This document shows, piece after piece, positions 1 to 8,445 of a stretch of DNA of 52,755 bases. A program made the translations under genes and the position numbers. Source of the stretch: Actinomycetes bacterium (GTDB taxonomy: Bacteria > Actinomycetota > Actinomycetes > Nanopelagicales > Nanopelagicaceae). The notes under the pieces were generated by a model that ran no database searches, was not told the DNA's origin, and was given only the letters and a program-made list of their open reading frames with translations. The stretch spans positions 1 to 52,755 of the forward strand of contig JANXZB010000071.1 in NCBI GenBank assembly GCA_025355765.1, read 5' to 3'. Numbering within the stretch: the first letter of the stretch is position 1; each line of letters opens with the position of its first letter.

Positions 1-11
1 GGGAGTCATCC

Positions 12-983
12 ATGAACCCGATTGAAACGAACGTCCGCAAAATTGATGTCTGGCAACAGCGACATCGGCTTCCCGCTTTCGGATATGCCGTGATTAAGAA
101 ATTTGGCGACGACCAAGCGGGCAATCTTGTCGCTCTGATGACTTACTACGCTTTCTTAGCGACATTCCCATTACTGCTTGCACTGTCAGGCATTCTTGGC
201 TTAGTGCTTAAGGGTGATCCTTCCCTTCAAGCCAGCATCCAAACCTCCGCGCTGGCCGAGTTCCCTATCATCGGCACGCAACTAAGTTCCCAGGTCGGGC
301 TCTCTTCGCTGGGACACTCAACGCCGGCTTTGATTATAGGCATCATTGGCGCAATCCTCGGCGGACGAGGCCTAGCCAATGCTTTGCAGAATACGCAGAA
401 CACTCTCTGGGGTGTTCCAAAAGTCGACCGGCCCGGTTTCCCTTCCAACTATCTGCGCTCCTTCGGATTGATCGGATTGCTGGGGGTGGGAACCGTAGTG
501 ACCACGGGTGCCGCATGGCTCGTGGGGGCAGGCCAGATGCTCGGTCTTACTGGAATGACTATAGAGATCCTGGCCACTGCTCTCTCAATTGCGATAGGCA
601 TTGGTCTCTTCTTCGCTGCCTTCCGGATTGCCGCGGCCAAAGTTGTCGCCACCCGAGACCTCATAATTGGTGCCGTAGTTTCAAGCGTCGCCTGGCAAAT
701 CCTGCTTAGCCTCGCCGGAATTTTCATTAACCACGTTCTCAAACACTCTCAAGCCATCGCCGGTTTCTTCGGCGTTATCCTTGGACTGCTGGCTTGGTTT
801 GGCCTGCAGGCCACGGCCGTCGTTTACGCCATTGAGGCTGATGTCGTACGAGCCCATCACCTCTGGCCGCGAAGCATCGTTCAACCTCCCCTTACTCAAG
901 CTGACAAGGATTACTTAGTCGAAGCGGTAGCCGTTGAAAAACGACGGCCAGAACAGAAGATCACGGTTGAGTTCACTTCATAA
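12..983 (+). CDS. YihY/BrkB-family integral membrane protein
   Basis: The 323-residue product has about six hydrophobic segments and the pattern of the YihY/virulence-factor BrkB family: an N-terminal DDQAGNLVALMTYYAFLATFPLLLAL segment in two parts (charged residues, then the first membrane helix), a Gly-rich second region (GIIGAILGGRGLANALQ) and a late GFFGVILGLLAWFGLQATAVVYAIEAD block. Family members sit in the inner membrane; despite older 'ribonuclease BN' naming, their molecular role is not settled. A GGGAG ribosome site lies 6 bases before the ATG, at the very edge of the window, so it could be the last gene of an upstream operon. Length is normal for the family. Function beyond membrane location cannot be assigned. 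Confidence 0.9.
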   Translation: MNPIETNVRKIDVWQQRHRLPAFGYAVIKKFGDDQAGNLVALMTYYAFLATFPLLLALSGILGLVLKGDPSLQASIQTSALAEFPIIGTQLSSQVGLSSLGHSTPALIIGIIGAILGGRGLANALQNTQNTLWGVPKVDRPGFPSNYLRSFGLIGLLGVGTVVTTGAAWLVGAGQMLGLTGMTIEILATALSIAIGIGLFFAAFRIAAAKVVATRDLIIGAVVSSVAWQILLSLAGIFINHVLKHSQAIAGFFGVILGLLAWFGLQATAVVYAIEADVVRAHHLWPRSIVQPPLTQADKDYLVEAVAVEKRRPEQKITVEFTS

Positions 984-1406
984 TTCAGCGGTAGTAGATT
1001 TTTCCAGTCGAATTGCTCGGGTTGGTAAGTAACCGATGCACTTGCATTCTTGTAATAGCTGACCGAATTCAACGTCATATCGACAGGGGCGTATATCGTC
1101 AGTTCCTTTCCAAGGAATTCACTCATAGTGTGAATATAGGAACGAACCGCAATAACTCCACAAGATCCTGTCTGTTCGCCGATCGGCGTGACATCTCGCA
1201 CGTAACTTGGATCGTTGATATCGATAGTGAAATCTGGAAGTTTCGTACAGTCTTGAGTTGGCGTCGCCGTTGGCTGTTACTGCGTCCGACTTCTTGCATG
1301 AGGTTCAAAGGAGAGTCTTTGCCTGCACGGTTGGAATTGCCCCCAAAATCAATCCCATAGTTGTCGCAATGGTTAGTAGTAGGAGTGTGAAGCGCTGGAT
1401 CGACAA
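911..1406 (-). pseudogene. Decayed gene for a small secreted protein
   Basis: No intact gene is seen in the 478 bp between the BrkB gene and the P-type ATPase, but the minus strand looks formerly coding. From 1406 a TTG-led frame encodes a clear signal peptide (basic-poor start, hydrophobic LLLLTIATTMGLILGA, then PTVQA as cleavage site) and stops at 1305. A second frame, open from 1276 down to 911, encodes protein-like text containing QDCTKLPDF, VRDVTPIGEQ and LTIYAPVDMTLNSVSYY, with two cysteines as in an exported domain. The two parts are out of frame and the last 73 bases run antisense into the BrkB gene, suggesting that the original C-terminus is lost. I do not recognise the family. An alternative is sequencing error or an intact gene from a GTG at 1201 without signal peptide. 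Confidence 0.4.
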
Positions 1407-1449
1407 TTGATGTCCATCACATTCCCTCGGGACGCTCCGGGCTCGGTAA

Positions 1450-1455
1450 TACACT
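1450..1455 (+). promoter_or_regulatory. -10 hexamer for leaderless P-type ATPase mRNA
   Basis: TACACT is followed by exactly six bases and then the GTG start at 1462. No Shine-Dalgarno sequence is present, so transcription probably begins at or next to the start codon. Confidence 0.5.
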
Positions 1456-1461
1456 GATTAG

Positions 1462-3918
1462 GTGAATTCAATTGGACTCACTAAAGGTGAGGCTGAGAGT
1501 CGTTTGCTCGCTGACGGTCCTAATGTTCTTCCAAGCGCCAAACCAAGAAATCTACCGCAACGCTTTATTACCGTTGTGCGTGAGCCAATGCTTACTCTTC
1601 TGGTCGCCGCGGGCCTTATCAACTTCATAGTGTCCGAGCCTTTGGATGCTGCAGTCCTAATGCTTACCGTCTTCATTGTCGTGGGCATTTCTCTGTACCA
1701 ATCAAGTAGAACAGAAAAAGCGTTGGAAGCTTTGCGCGATCTTTCCTCTCCCAGGGCACTCGTGGTTCGAGATGGAATTGAAAGAAGGATTCCGGGGCGA
1801 GATGTTGTCCGAGGGGATCTAGTGATTCTTAGCGAAGGAGACCGAGTCCCTGCCGACGGGCGCTTCATTAGCGCGTCGAATCTCAGCGTTGATGAGTCAT
1901 TGCTGACAGGTGAGTCTCTTTCTCGCTATAAGAACGTCAATGACCCTGTTTTTTCGGGCACATTGATCGTGACGGGTTATGGCCGAGTTGTGATTGAAAA
2001 TACAGGGGCGAGGACCGAACTCGGGAAAATTGGCACCGCGCTTCAGAGTATTGAAATAGAAAGAACTCACTTACAGAGAGAAATCGACCGCCTTGTGCGC
2101 GTTATCTACATTGGCGCGTTGGTCGCTGCCGCCTCGGTTGTAGTGATCTACGGCGTGACGAGGAACGATTGGGTCGAAGGATCACTGGCCGGCATAGCTG
2201 CATCGATGGCTCTCATACCTGAGGAGTTTCCCGTCGTACTTACTCTCTTTCTGGCCATTGGCGCTTGGCGCATGTCTCAGAAGGGGGTGATCGCCCGCAG
2301 GGCAGCGGTAATTGAAACTCTCGGCTCGGCGACTGTCATCTGCGTAGATAAGACCGGCACTATCACTATGAATCAGATGGCAGTGCATGAATTGAAGATT
2401 GACGGCGATTTGCTGGTACTAAATAATGGGCCGATCCCCGATATCTATCGTGATATCACACAAACTGCATTGCTTGCCTCGCCGATCAATCCCTTTGATC
2501 CTATGGACAAGGCATTTCACGCTATTGCAACCTATGAGCAGAACTTGAATTTGGTGCGCGAGTACCCCATAACTGGAAAATTCATGGCCATGTCCAATGT
2601 GTGGCAGACCGGTGAAGGCTACGTCGCTGCTTCAAAGGGGGCACCAGAGGCCATTGCAACTCTTTGTCGCCTTAATGAGCGTGAAGTTGAGACCATCTTA
2701 AAGGATGTCGATGATGCGACAGAGCGCGGCTTTCGCGTATTAGGAGTAGCGAAGGCGAAGATTGCGATCACTTCTGTACTTCCTGATTCTCCCACGGAAC
2801 TTGAATTCACCTACCTTGGACTCGTTCATTTACATGATCCGGTTCGCCCTGGAGTGCCAGAGGCCGTTGCGGAGTGCGCCCGCGCTGGAGTGCGCACCGT
2901 CATGATTACCGGCGATTATCCGGGTACTGCAATGTCAGTTGCCAAAGAAGTTGGCCTCAACTGCGATGCAGGTGTGATAACCGGCCCCGAATTGGGCAAG
3001 ATGAGCGATCTTGAATTAGCAGAACGAATCAAAAGTGTATGCATTTTTGCCCGAATGGTTCCTGAGCAGAAATTGCGACTCGTTCGTGCACTCAAACTTG
3101 ATGGCGAAGTAGTAGGTATGACAGGTGATGGAGTCAATGACGCACCAGCGCTTCGTGCCGCTGATATCGGCATTGCTATGGGAGGTCGCGGTACGGACGT
3201 GGCTAGAGAGGCAGCATCTCTAGTTATCACGGACGACGATTTCACATCAATCGCAAGCGGAATTCGGCAAGGCCGGGGAATTTTTGCCAACCTTCAGAAA
3301 GCGATGTCGTACATAATTGCGGTTCACGTCCCGATATTCGGAATGGCACTGATTCCAGTTTTCGTGACTAAGTGGCCACTTGTACTTCTACCCGCACAGA
3401 TTGCCTTTCTTGAATTGATTATCGACCCCGCCTCCTCGATTGTTTTTGAATCCGAGCAGGCTGATCCAACCATCATGAATCGCAAACCTCGCGACGTTAA
3501 TGCCAAGATATTCGACAGGCGCAGCCTGGGATTCTCAATCGCACAAGGCATCGGCGTGCTCTTTTTCGTCCTTGCCGTGTATATATGGGCGCTGAAATCA
3601 GGCAAGAGCGATGATCTAGTGCGGACGTTGAGTTTTGGAACGCTCATGCTCGGAAATATCGCTCTAGTCCTTGTTAATCGATCGCAACATCTTTCAATTT
3701 TTCAGACATTCCGCGAGCGGAGGAACAAGACAATTAAATGGGTACTTGGAGGCGGCGTTGGTATGTTGTTTCTTCTGGTGAACGTCCCGATCATGCGGGA
3801 ATCCTTCAACCTCGCCTATCTCAATTTCTCTGAATGGATTCTGGTTCTTGCGGCCGGTTTCGGAAGTGTTCTATGGTTTGAAATCTATAAATTGGTCCGA
3901 CAAACTCGGAGAGTGTGA
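1462..3918 (+). CDS. Cation-translocating P-type ATPase
   Basis: An 818-residue P-type ATPase of the P2-like (calcium/other metal cation) architecture without N-terminal metal-binding domains. Visible in order: N-terminal actuator start (GLTKGEAESRLLADGPN), the TGES dephosphorylation loop at 149-152, the membrane-4 motif PEEFP at 253-257 where SERCA-type pumps have PEGLP, the phosphorylation motif with catalytic Asp296 (DKTGT), and the hinge motif TGDGVNDAP beginning at 554. Pairs of C-terminal membrane helices follow (about 615-815). The transported ion cannot be read from the sequence; PEEFP marks a less studied subfamily. The GTG start is supported by the family N-terminus and by a leaderless -10 hexamer. 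The stop nearly touches the damaged DHFR-like gene downstream. Confidence 0.93.
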   Translation: MNSIGLTKGEAESRLLADGPNVLPSAKPRNLPQRFITVVREPMLTLLVAAGLINFIVSEPLDAAVLMLTVFIVVGISLYQSSRTEKALEALRDLSSPRALVVRDGIERRIPGRDVVRGDLVILSEGDRVPADGRFISASNLSVDESLLTGESLSRYKNVNDPVFSGTLIVTGYGRVVIENTGARTELGKIGTALQSIEIERTHLQREIDRLVRVIYIGALVAAASVVVIYGVTRNDWVEGSLAGIAASMALIPEEFPVVLTLFLAIGAWRMSQKGVIARRAAVIETLGSATVICVDKTGTITMNQMAVHELKIDGDLLVLNNGPIPDIYRDITQTALLASPINPFDPMDKAFHAIATYEQNLNLVREYPITGKFMAMSNVWQTGEGYVAASKGAPEAIATLCRLNEREVETILKDVDDATERGFRVLGVAKAKIAITSVLPDSPTELEFTYLGLVHLHDPVRPGVPEAVAECARAGVRTVMITGDYPGTAMSVAKEVGLNCDAGVITGPELGKMSDLELAERIKSVCIFARMVPEQKLRLVRALKLDGEVVGMTGDGVNDAPALRAADIGIAMGGRGTDVAREAASLVITDDDFTSIASGIRQGRGIFANLQKAMSYIIAVHVPIFGMALIPVFVTKWPLVLLPAQIAFLELIIDPASSIVFESEQADPTIMNRKPRDVNAKIFDRRSLGFSIAQGIGVLFFVLAVYIWALKSGKSDDLVRTLSFGTLMLGNIALVLVNRSQHLSIFQTFRERRNKTIKWVLGGGVGMLFLLVNVPIMRESFNLAYLNFSEWILVLAAGFGSVLWFEIYKLVRQTRRV

Positions 3919-3919
3919 C

Positions 3920-4481
3920 ATGACGAAATTTTTGGCTTTGAACATTTCAGTATCAGAAGACGGTTACATGGCGGGCGAGCGTCAATCCAAAACCTCACCT
4001 ATTGGGAAGAAATATGTTTGGTCCGATTAGGGGCGAATGGCCCGATGAGAACTGGAAGGGTTGGTGGGGCCCAAGTCCTGGTTACCGACATCCGGTTTAT
4101 GTATTAACGCATTACCCGCGGCAAGTTTTGGATATGGGCAATAAAACGGTATTCAACTTTGTTACCGGTGGGATTAGAGAAGCATTTGAACTGGCGGGGA
4201 ATGCGGCCGGGGACCAAGATGTCCGAGTTGGCGGTGGTGCCTACACGATTCAGCAATTCATGAACGCAGGGCTATTGGATGAACTTCACGTTGCTCGAAT
4301 CCCGATCAAACTAAATGCTGGAGAAAAGCTATTTTTAAATCCGGTATCCCAATTGGCTGGATATGTCGAACTTCCCGAAGTCGTCTCAGATCCGGTGGTT
4401 CACATCAGCTATGTGAGACCACTCACCTCGATTAGATTCTCGGACATAGTTGTCGAGTCAAACCTCTTGTACTCTGATTCC
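3920..4481 (+). pseudogene. RibD C-terminal/DHFR-like gene with internal deletion and frameshift
   Basis: The ATG at 3920 opens a typical RibD-C/dihydrofolate-reductase-like N-terminus (MTKFLALNISVSEDGYMAG), then the frame stops at 4030. At about 4002 a different frame begins with GRNMFGPIRGEW and continues as a good family C-terminal half: NFVTGGIREAFELA, DVRVGGGAYTIQQF and LLDELHVARIPI, the conserved Gly-rich cofactor region. In normal members roughly 50 residues lie between these two pieces, so the gene has lost an internal segment and its frame. The usual stop is also absent: the second frame runs in-frame into the downstream membrane protein up to 4916. Such proteins are NADPH-dependent reductase-like, but this copy should be inactive unless the assembly is wrong here. 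Confidence 0.7.
4470..4475 (+). promoter_or_regulatory. -10 hexamer for the small membrane protein gene
   Basis: TACTCT is followed by six bases and the GTG at 4482. This placement matches the other leaderless starts in the window and supports an independent gene start inside the frame that reads through from the RibD-C remnant. Confidence 0.4.
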
Positions 4482-4916
4482 GTGGATAGACAACCTAAGA
4501 ATCCAGCAGCTCCGCGAACGCGCAAGACGATCATTGTGGAGCGGTTGTGGGCAAGTACTATTTTGCTTTACACGGTAGTCGCAACACTTGTTGTGTGGAA
4601 GGCCCTGAGCAAGTACGGCGTTAACCCCATAGTTTTCTTCGTCATCGATGCCATTACCTCCTGGACTTACGGAATTTCGACTGCGCGCCTGACAGTCTGC
4701 GTCGTAAGAAGGGAGTGGAAGGCGGTTCGGAAGTGGGCATGGGCGGCGGCGGTCAGTTTCATAACACCACAGATGTACATCTTGATAGCCGCGCATCATG
4801 CCCCACGTGATGTGTATTTGATTGTAATCGGCGTGATCTGCTTCATGATTCTGCTTGCATTGGTGAGCCTGATAGTTCAAATCAGGAAGACCAACAAACT
4901 TTCTCAGAGAGGCTAA
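4482..4916 (+). CDS. Small integral membrane protein of unknown function
   Basis: I do not recognise a named family. From the GTG at 4482 the product is 144 residues: a basic, Pro-rich cytoplasmic start (QPKNPAAPRTRK), then four likely membrane helices (near ILLYTVVATLVVW, NPIVFFVIDAITSWTYG, WAWAAAVSFITPQMYILIA and VYLIVIGVICFMILLALV) and a basic tail. The start was chosen because it has a leaderless -10 hexamer and excludes the DHFR-like remnant that is fused upstream in the same frame. The alternative is translation as a 304-residue fusion from 4002, which I consider a by-product of the deletion. The next gene starts 2 bases after its stop, so both are probably co-transcribed. Confidence 0.55.
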   Translation: MDRQPKNPAAPRTRKTIIVERLWASTILLYTVVATLVVWKALSKYGVNPIVFFVIDAITSWTYGISTARLTVCVVRREWKAVRKWAWAAAVSFITPQMYILIAAHHAPRDVYLIVIGVICFMILLALVSLIVQIRKTNKLSQRG

Positions 4917-4918
4917 CC

Positions 4919-6733
4919 GTGCAAGAGTTCTCTGACTTCTTGGCTAAGCAGTCGCCCTTCGACGCCCTCACCGCCGACGATATAGAACGGCTGGCTAGCA
5001 AAGTGGAGGTCGAATACTTCGGCAATGGGGCTGTGATTGTTAGCGCCGGCTCACCGCCCCTGGATCACATTTACATTGTTCGAACAGGCTCTGTTGAAGT
5101 CCTTGATCGAGGCAACGTCATTGATCAACTTGCACCCGGAGATGCCTTCGGGCACATTTCAGTTTTAACGGGACTACCGCCTCAGTATTCGGTACGTGCT
5201 GCGGAGGAAACACTTTGCTATCGACTACCGGATCCTCGAACGATTGTCCGCGACGCAAGCTCCCTTCAGTTCAATCACTTTGGCACGGTCGTGACACGTC
5301 ATCGACTTACATCCAATGCTCTGTTGTCTGATACCCAGTCCAACGTCACACGTTATATGCGACAAATTGTCTGGTGCGATGCGACAGATTCAGTCCGCAA
5401 GGTGGCTATGGCGATTACAGAAGCCGAACAATCTTGCGCGCTGATCAAATCCAGGACCGAGCTCGGGCTTGTCACCGACCGTGATTTCCGGAGCAAAGTT
5501 GGTGTTGGCGATGTAAGCATCGACGACCCAATTTATATGATTATGAGTTCGCCGGTTATTACAGTGCCAAATAATACGACTCTGGCGGCGGCCTTCCTTC
5601 TTATGGTCGAAGCCGGAGTACATCACCTTGTGGTGGCCGACGAACATGAACAACCTATCGGCATAGTTAGAGCCATGGATCTATCTTCGGTTGAACTGCG
5701 CAACCCCCTGCTGATTCGAGCAGCGATTGAATCTGCGCAAAGCATCGACGAGCTCTCTGTCGCATCCAAGTTGCTTCTGCCCTCACTGGTTGAATTGCAT
5801 GACACTGGGATCCCTGCGCTACATGTTGGAGCGCTGATGTCGGCAATTGTTGGCGCGGTTCTCACGCGGGTATTGGATCTAACCGATGCAGTTGAAAGTC
5901 CGATAACTCATTCATGGCTCATCCTGGGATCTATGGCTCGGCGAGAGCCTCTCCCCATATCCGATGTCGATACTGCGATCGTTTGGGCTGATTTGCCAAA
6001 TTCGGTGGATCTTTCAGATGAAATTCAAAATGGTGCAAAGCAGGTGCTCAACCTGATGGAGAGGTGTTCGCTACACCGATGTCCAAACGGTGCCAATGCA
6101 GATAACCCACTCTTTAGCCGCTCTCGATCGGCGTGGGTCGATATCTCACAAGGCTGGCTTTCTGATCCATCACGCGCAGGTGCGCTGCTTCTCTCCTCGA
6201 TCGCGGCCGATAGCCAGCCACTTACGCAACTGACCCTTGGTCGCACGATCACGGACACAATTCGCGCAACGACACGTAGTAGGGAATTTCTCTCAGAACT
6301 CCTTCGATTCACTCTTGCCAAAAAACCTCCCGTCGGTTTTGTCAGAGGTCTCGTGGTTGAGAATTCCGGAGAACATTCTGGAGAGCTGGATTTAAAGAAA
6401 GGGGGCTTGACGCCAATCTCCTCGCTCGCGCGCTGGTTGGCTATCGCCCAGGGAGATGTTCGTGGTGGAACCCTTGACCGCCTCAAACGAGCTGCGTTAG
6501 GCGGGTTGTTGAAAGAAGATGAGGCGGAGGTCCTTACCAATGCTTTCGAAGATATCTACCAACTCATTTTTGAGCAAGAGATCATCTCCATTCGAAGTGG
6601 GAAGACAGGTTCTAGTTGGATTTCTCCGCAGAATCTTGACTCGCTAACGAGAAGGCATCTGCGTGAGTCGTTCAGGGCAGTGGCTGCAATTCAAAATCGC
6701 ATTCAGAGTGAGTGGGAATCGAGAGTCACTTGA
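4919..6733 (+). CDS. cNMP-binding / CBS / DUF294 nucleotidyltransferase-like protein
   Basis: A 604-residue multidomain signalling protein. Residues about 10-115 form a cyclic-nucleotide-binding fold (VEYFGNGAVIVSAGSPP, IYIVRTGSVEVLD, LAPGDAFGHISVLTG). Residues about 150-265 form a CBS pair (LVTDRDFR; DPIYMIMSSPVITVPNNTTLAAAF; PIGIVRAMDLSS). A DUF294-type nucleotidyltransferase core follows, with GSMARRE from Gly337 and the acidic pair Asp349/Asp351 (SDVDTAIVW). The DUF294 C-terminal helical domain ends the protein (GTLDRLKRAALGGLL, AFEDIYQLIF). Together these suggest an adenine-nucleotide-responsive transferase, substrate unknown. A GAGAGG site precedes the GTG start. The exonuclease gene overlaps its stop, a pairing also known from other bacteria (recalled, not checked here). 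Confidence 0.88.
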   Translation: MQEFSDFLAKQSPFDALTADDIERLASKVEVEYFGNGAVIVSAGSPPLDHIYIVRTGSVEVLDRGNVIDQLAPGDAFGHISVLTGLPPQYSVRAAEETLCYRLPDPRTIVRDASSLQFNHFGTVVTRHRLTSNALLSDTQSNVTRYMRQIVWCDATDSVRKVAMAITEAEQSCALIKSRTELGLVTDRDFRSKVGVGDVSIDDPIYMIMSSPVITVPNNTTLAAAFLLMVEAGVHHLVVADEHEQPIGIVRAMDLSSVELRNPLLIRAAIESAQSIDELSVASKLLLPSLVELHDTGIPALHVGALMSAIVGAVLTRVLDLTDAVESPITHSWLILGSMARREPLPISDVDTAIVWADLPNSVDLSDEIQNGAKQVLNLMERCSLHRCPNGANADNPLFSRSRSAWVDISQGWLSDPSRAGALLLSSIAADSQPLTQLTLGRTITDTIRATTRSREFLSELLRFTLAKKPPVGFVRGLVVENSGEHSGELDLKKGGLTPISSLARWLAIAQGDVRGGTLDRLKRAALGGLLKEDEAEVLTNAFEDIYQLIFEQEIISIRSGKTGSSWISPQNLDSLTRRHLRESFRAVAAIQNRIQSEWESRVT

Positions 6734-7395
6734 GTTGGTTTGCAAAACTCAATCGTCGCGCCAACTCAGATCTAGATTCAAATTGGCGAGAAATCAATTA
6801 CTGCGCAATCGATCTAGAGACCACAGGTTTGGATTTCAAAACCGATGAAATCATCTCTATCGGCGCTGTGCAGATCCAGTCGGCACGGATCATTACCGAG
6901 GCAAACTATTACAGGGAAGTCCGTCCAAAACAGGATCCAACCTCGAACTCAATTCGGATTCACGGTATTCGCGCCGTCGATCTTGCTGATGCAGCCCCGA
7001 TTGAGTCGGTAATGCCCGAAATTGCCGATCTTCTAAGGGGTCGGGTTGTGATCGCGCACGCTGCCTGGATTGAGAACGCCTTTCTCAAGGAACGTCTTAG
7101 GAATCTAGATATAGATTATTCAAAGCGAATGATCGATACGGCTGGTCTTGCGAGAGCATGCGAGTTTGTCGAAGATGATATTGATCAAGAGCCCTCACTG
7201 GAACTTCTTGCTAGGGCTCTCAAATTGCCTGTCTACTCTCCTCACCACGCCCTTGGTGATGCATTGACAACAGCCATAATTTTTCTTGCTCTGGCAACCG
7301 AAATTGAACGTCGGAAACTGGAGAAAGGTGGGTCGATGTTGAATCTCCGCGAACTACTCGAAATGTCGGAAAAATCTGCTCGAACGCGATGGTGA
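6730..7395 (+). CDS. DEDDh-family 3'-5' exonuclease (DnaQ/epsilon-like)
   Basis: A stand-alone exonuclease of the DNA polymerase III epsilon type, 221 residues from the TTG at 6730 (TTGA overlap with the preceding stop); GTG 6712 is an alternative start. Motif Exo I is DLETTG with Asp28 and Glu30. Exo II is HAAWIENAFL starting at His110, with Glu115 at the place of the usual Asp. Exo III is HHALGDA with catalytic His172 and Asp177. These four metal-binding acidic positions and the histidine make a two-metal 3'-5' nuclease plausible, acting on DNA or small oligonucleotides. Coupling to the cNMP/CBS/DUF294 gene suggests a joint role, but no substrate can be read from the sequence. Confidence 0.85.
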   Translation: MSWFAKLNRRANSDLDSNWREINYCAIDLETTGLDFKTDEIISIGAVQIQSARIITEANYYREVRPKQDPTSNSIRIHGIRAVDLADAAPIESVMPEIADLLRGRVVIAHAAWIENAFLKERLRNLDIDYSKRMIDTAGLARACEFVEDDIDQEPSLELLARALKLPVYSPHHALGDALTTAIIFLALATEIERRKLEKGGSMLNLRELLEMSEKSARTRW

Positions 7396-7414
7396 CTACT
7401 CATTACTCATGCGC

Positions 7415-7420
7415 TAGCGT
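7415..7420 (+). promoter_or_regulatory. -10 hexamer for leaderless galU mRNA
   Basis: TAGCGT ends six bases before the galU ATG and no ribosome site is present. A weak -35-like GTGACT lies 17 bases further upstream. Confidence 0.5.
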
Positions 7421-7426
7421 GAGCGC

Positions 7427-8350
7427 ATGCCAAATATCGATTCATCGGCCGTGATTAGAAAAGCAGTGATTCCCGCAGCAGGTATGGGTACGCGCTTTCT
7501 TCCGGCCACGAAGGCGATGCCTAAAGAGATGTTGCCCGTCGTTGACGAGCCAGCCATTCAGTACGTGGTGGAAGAAGCCGCGGCTGCTGGTTTAACGGAA
7601 ATCGTCATGGTGACCGGGCGTAATAAACGGGCCCTCGAAGACCACTTCGACCGTGCAGTCGAACTCGAGGGCATGTTGGAGGAGAAGGGTCGATTTGATC
7701 TATTGGCAGCGGTCCGAGAATCTACTGAAATGGCGAATATGCACTACGTTCGCCAGGCACATCCGCGTGGCCTTGGAGACGCGGTACTTACCGCTGCCGC
7801 ATTTGTCGGCGATGAACCTTTTGCAGTTCTCCTCGGTGACGATCTAATCGATCCACGCGATCCCATATTGCCCGACATGATTGCCGCGCATAAGAAGTTT
7901 GGTGGCACCGTCTTAGCCCTCATGGAAGTGCCCGTCAGCGAGATATCACTCTATGGCGCCGCAGCTGTCGCGCCGATTGCACCCACTGCCGGATTTGAGA
8001 ACGTCGTTCGCATAACCGGGTTGGTTGAGAAGCCACCCGTTGAAAGTGCACCAAGTAATTTTGCTGTGATCGGCCGCTATCTTTTAACGCCGGAGATTTT
8101 TGAAGTATTGGAAAAGACTAAGCCGGGTCGCGGCGGAGAAATTCAATTAACTGATGCGATTCAGGAGCTCACGCAACGTCCTGATAGAGGTGGGCCCGTC
8201 CACGGGGTTATCTTCACTGGACGTCGCTACGACACAGGAGACAAATTGGGATATCTCCAAGCAGTCGTGAAACTTGCTGTTGAGCGCGAAGACTTGGGAC
8301 CGAGCTTTAGCGCCTGGCTTAGGAAATTCGTCCAAGAACTCGCTGAATAG
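7427..8350 (+). CDS. galU: UTP-glucose-1-phosphate uridylyltransferase
   Basis: A 307-residue nucleotidyltransferase making UDP-glucose from UTP and glucose-1-phosphate in the cytoplasm, a precursor for cell-envelope glycans and trehalose. The N-terminal signature VIPAAGMGTRFLPATKAMPKEMLP is seen in two runs (about 12-35), followed by VDEPAIQYVVEEA, the sugar-nucleotide-binding VLLGDD, GLVEKP and the C-terminal GGEIQLTDAIQ and YDTGDKLGYLQA motifs. Length and motif order are normal for bacterial GalU. It stands alone, reads convergently toward the molybdoenzyme gene, and has a leaderless-type promoter. It may also feed the sugar-nucleotide cluster at 21.8-29.4 kb, though it makes a different sugar nucleotide. 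Confidence 0.96.
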   Translation: MPNIDSSAVIRKAVIPAAGMGTRFLPATKAMPKEMLPVVDEPAIQYVVEEAAAAGLTEIVMVTGRNKRALEDHFDRAVELEGMLEEKGRFDLLAAVRESTEMANMHYVRQAHPRGLGDAVLTAAAFVGDEPFAVLLGDDLIDPRDPILPDMIAAHKKFGGTVLALMEVPVSEISLYGAAAVAPIAPTAGFENVVRITGLVEKPPVESAPSNFAVIGRYLLTPEIFEVLEKTKPGRGGEIQLTDAIQELTQRPDRGGPVHGVIFTGRRYDTGDKLGYLQAVVKLAVEREDLGPSFSAWLRKFVQELAE

Positions 8351-8445
8351 GCGGCGCACTCGTGATAACTCGCCTGGCCGCACTGATTTCCCAGAGCAGA
8401 CCTCCCGAAGGACCGATGGTCATTAAGTGGCGTGAGGCCACATAG

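Noticed and set aside
8351-8445. Terminator between galU and the convergent molybdoenzyme gene
   Set aside because: Only a 5-bp stem (GTGGC/GCCAC at 8427-8441) without a T-run is visible, too weak to call.
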